Shown here: piece by piece, positions 62,367 through 64,000 of the stretch
Layout: each line of letters begins with the position of its first letter
Numbering within the stretch: the stretch's first letter is position 1
Assembly (NCBI RefSeq): GCF_020524485.1
Contig: NZ_JAIVLF010000007.1
Location: 62,001-126,000 of the forward strand
Direction: 5' to 3'
DNA: 64,000 nt
Source of the DNA: Novosphingobium profundi
GTDB taxonomy: Bacteria; Pseudomonadota; Alphaproteobacteria; Sphingomonadales; Sphingomonadaceae
Notes under the pieces: generated by a model
What the model was told of the DNA's origin: nothing
Databases searched by the model: none
The model's input: the letters and a program-made list of their open reading frames with translations, nothing else
Position numbers and translations under genes: made by a program

Positions 62367-63107
62367 TCAGCCGCCTTCCGCAGCGTCCTCACCCTCGTCC
62401 TCGACCGGAGGCAGCGCGCGCGTGACATCGTCCAGCGTGGCGCTGACGATGGCATCCACGCCCAGAGCGGTGGGATGGACATGATCGTCCTGCATGAGGT
62501 CGGGCTTGTCGATCACCGACTGGAGGAAGAAGGGCACCAGCGTCACGCCCTCCTCCTGCGCGATCTGTGGGTAGATCGGATTGAACTGCTCGGCATAGTC
62601 CATGCCCAGGTTGGGCGCGGCCAGCATGCCCAGAAGCACCACCTCAATATTGTCGGCCTTCAGGCGCGCGACGATCTCTTCGAGGTTCCTGCGGGTCTCC
62701 TCGGGGGGAAGCGAGCGCAACATGTCGTTGCCGCCCAGGCTGATGATGACGAGCTCGGGCTTTTGCGGCTGGCTCTCCAGCGTGAAGTCGAGCCGCGCGA
62801 GGCCGGCCGCCGTGGTGTCACCCGAAACGCCCGCGTTGGTGATCCGCGCGTTCACGCCGTGCGCGCGCAGCGCCTGCTCCAGCCGCTCTGGATAGCTTTC
62901 GCCATCGTCCAGACCATACCCCGCCAGCAGCGAATCCCCGAAGGCAAGAATACGCCGTTCCGGCCCCATCACCGGCATGGCCGCCCCGACATCCCCCACT
63001 CCCGCACTCGCCGGAGCCGAGCTGGGCGCGGGATCGCCGCAGGCCGAAAGCAGGACGAGGGGCAGCAGCGGAACCACGAAATTCAGACGGCGCAAGGACT
63101 TCTCCAT
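62367..63107 (-). CDS. TesA-like SGNH arylesterase/thioesterase lipoprotein
   Basis: A 246-residue SGNH hydrolase. The lipobox LLSAC after a basic start indicates a lipoprotein (acylated Cys near residue 23), attached to a membrane in the periplasm. The catalytic blocks are present: LAFGDSLLAGYGL (Ser), ISLGGNDML (Gly/Asn) and DDHVHPTALG (Asp/His). Members hydrolyse small esters or acyl-CoA. As in E. coli tesA-ybbA, it is divergent from an ABC transporter gene (38 bp between starts), so shared control is likely. Confidence 0.88.
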   Translation of the reverse strand: MEKSLRRLNFVVPLLPLVLLSACGDPAPSSAPASAGVGDVGAAMPVMGPERRILAFGDSLLAGYGLDDGESYPERLEQALRAHGVNARITNAGVSGDTTAAGLARLDFTLESQPQKPELVIISLGGNDMLRSLPPEETRRNLEEIVARLKADNIEVVLLGMLAAPNLGMDYAEQFNPIYPQIAQEEGVTLVPFFLQSVIDKPDLMQDDHVHPTALGVDAIVSATLDDVTRALPPVEDEGEDAAEGG

Positions 63108-63145
63108 ATTCGGCGGGCTTGTGAAATGCGTAAATCTCCCCCCAT

Positions 63146-63895
63146 ATGGGAGCCGTGACCCGATCTTCCCACTCCCCGTCCGACAATTCCCCCGCCCCCT
63201 CGCCCGCGATACACGCGCGGGACCTGCGCCTGACGCTGGGCCAGAGTGCGAGCGCGGTCGAGATCCTCAAGGGCATCGACCTCACCGTTCCTGTGGGCCA
63301 GACGCTGGCGCTGCTGGGGCCCTCGGGCTCGGGCAAGTCCTCGCTGATGTCGGTCCTCTCGGGCCTCGAGCGCGCCAGTTCGGGCGCTTTGCAGGTCGCA
63401 GGCGCGGACTTCGCCGGAATGGAGGAGGACCAGCTCGCCCGGGCCCGTCGCGGGCGCATCGGCATTGTCCTTCAGGCCTTTCACCTGCTGCCCACGATGA
63501 CCGCGCTCGAGAATGTCGCGACGCCGCTCGAACTCGCCGGGATCAGCGACGCCCACGAACGCGCCGAAGCCGAACTGGCGGCGGTCGGCCTTGGCCATCG
63601 CCTCGGCCACTACCCGGCCCAGCTTTCGGGCGGCGAGCAGCAGCGCGTGGCAATTGCCCGCGCGCTGGCACCGCGCCCCACGCTCGTCTTCGCCGACGAG
63701 CCCACCGGCAACCTCGACCAGGCAACCGGCGAGAGCATCGTCGAACTGCTCTTCGCGCGCCGTGCCGAGGCGGGCGCAACGCTCGTCATCATCACCCACG
63801 ATGCCAGCCTGGCGCAGCGCTGCGAGCGCATCGTCACCATTGGCGATGGCGTGATCGCCCACGACAGCTTGCCCGCGTTCGCGCCCGATGTCTGA
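63146..63895 (+). CDS. ABC transporter ATP-binding protein, YbbA type
   Basis: A 249-residue ATPase of the LolD/MacB/YbbA group. The first 20 residues are Ser/Pro-rich. Walker A GPSGSGKSSLMSVLSGLE, signature LSGGEQQRVAIARAL and Walker B LVFADEPTGNLD are intact. The group moves lipoproteins or lipophilic products by mechanotransmission rather than classical import. The stop overlaps the permease ATG by 8 bp. It is divergent from the TesA-like esterase gene, as in E. coli. Confidence 0.9.
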   Translation: MGAVTRSSHSPSDNSPAPSPAIHARDLRLTLGQSASAVEILKGIDLTVPVGQTLALLGPSGSGKSSLMSVLSGLERASSGALQVAGADFAGMEEDQLARARRGRIGIVLQAFHLLPTMTALENVATPLELAGISDAHERAEAELAAVGLGHRLGHYPAQLSGGEQQRVAIARALAPRPTLVFADEPTGNLDQATGESIVELLFARRAEAGATLVIITHDASLAQRCERIVTIGDGVIAHDSLPAFAPDV

Positions 63896-64000
63896 GCCCC
63901 CGGTGTCTGCGCAAACGTTGCCCTGGGCGACTGCCTGGAAGATCGCCCGGCGCGACCTTCACGCGCGTTTCAAGGGTCTGCGCCTGCTCCTCGTCTGCCT
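63888..64000 (+). CDS. YbbP-type ABC permease, N-terminal fragment
   Basis: The first 37 codons of the permease partner of YbbA, cut by the window end. The translation begins MSEPPVSAQT and continues with the family-typical WKIARRDLHARFKGLRLLLV, the cytoplasmic lead into the first membrane helix. It starts inside the end of the ATPase gene (8-bp overlap), which is the normal arrangement. The full protein would be about 800 residues. Confidence 0.82.
   Translation, partial: MSEPPVSAQTLPWATAWKIARRDLHARFKGLRLLLVC

Overview
The window is a GC-rich bacterial chromosome segment that is densely packed with genes. It most likely comes from a sphingomonad alphaproteobacterium, with Novosphingobium or a close relative as my best guess. 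This rests on two TonB-dependent receptors with typical sphingomonad partners, a PutA lacking its own DNA-binding domain next to a divergent Lrp-type PutR, many 1-8 bp gene overlaps, and frequent GTG/TTG starts. I see no rRNA, CRISPR array, insertion sequence or phage. One tRNA gene is present, tRNA-Arg (anticodon TCT).

Layout. 1-2.1 kb: assimilatory sulfur reduction (end of cysI, a DUF934 gene, cysH). 2.1-8.3 kb: a small unknown gene, an MFS exporter, and the proline catabolism pair putA/putR. 8.7-16.5 kb: the most unusual locus. A tight operon encodes a periplasmic Fn3-like membrane protein, a sodium:solute symporter, a 40-residue membrane peptide, an ATCase-like carbamoyltransferase with an altered substrate site, and a complete AsnB-type amidotransferase. 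It converges on an M20 carbamoylase/amidase-type hydrolase and an MFS permease. 16.6-18.8 kb: three Tad pilus minor-pilin genes without the rest of the machinery. 19-23.7 kb: a membrane-stress cluster of TelA, XpaC-like, YqiJ-like and flotillin genes. 23.8-28.6 kb: fdhD and all four acetyl-CoA carboxylase subunits in the order accD-B-C-A. 28.6-32.2 kb: sugar uptake and control (ROK kinase, MFS sugar transporter, LacI regulator). 32.4-35.9 kb: an HscC-type Hsp70 overlapped by a J-like membrane protein without HPD. 36-40.5 kb: a membrane-anchored MsrA, two overlapping flavoproteins, and a heme-monooxygenase-like protein with a truncated hemoglobin. 40.6-46.2 kb: a double TetR-type regulator and a Fur-box-preceded siderophore receptor operon with a PepSY protein. 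46.2-54.9 kb: a divergent, probably catabolic locus for an unknown ligand (TonB receptor, MFS, VOC protein facing a DUF protein, two alpha/beta hydrolases and a GntR/UTRA regulator). 55.3-64 kb: housekeeping and stress genes (ferredoxin-NADP reductase, katG, aqpZ, tRNA-Arg, queuosine-precursor transporter, recF, FKBP isomerase, TesA-like esterase and the YbbA/YbbP transporter, cut off by the window end).

How it works together. Most loci are self-contained modules with a transporter, enzymes and a local regulator. The best candidates for undescribed biology are the carbamoyltransferase/amidotransferase/symporter locus (8.7-16.5 kb), the GntR-controlled hydrolase locus (46-55 kb), and the HscC/J-like pair (32-36 kb). 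All functional statements come from reading translations and motifs by eye; no database search was run.
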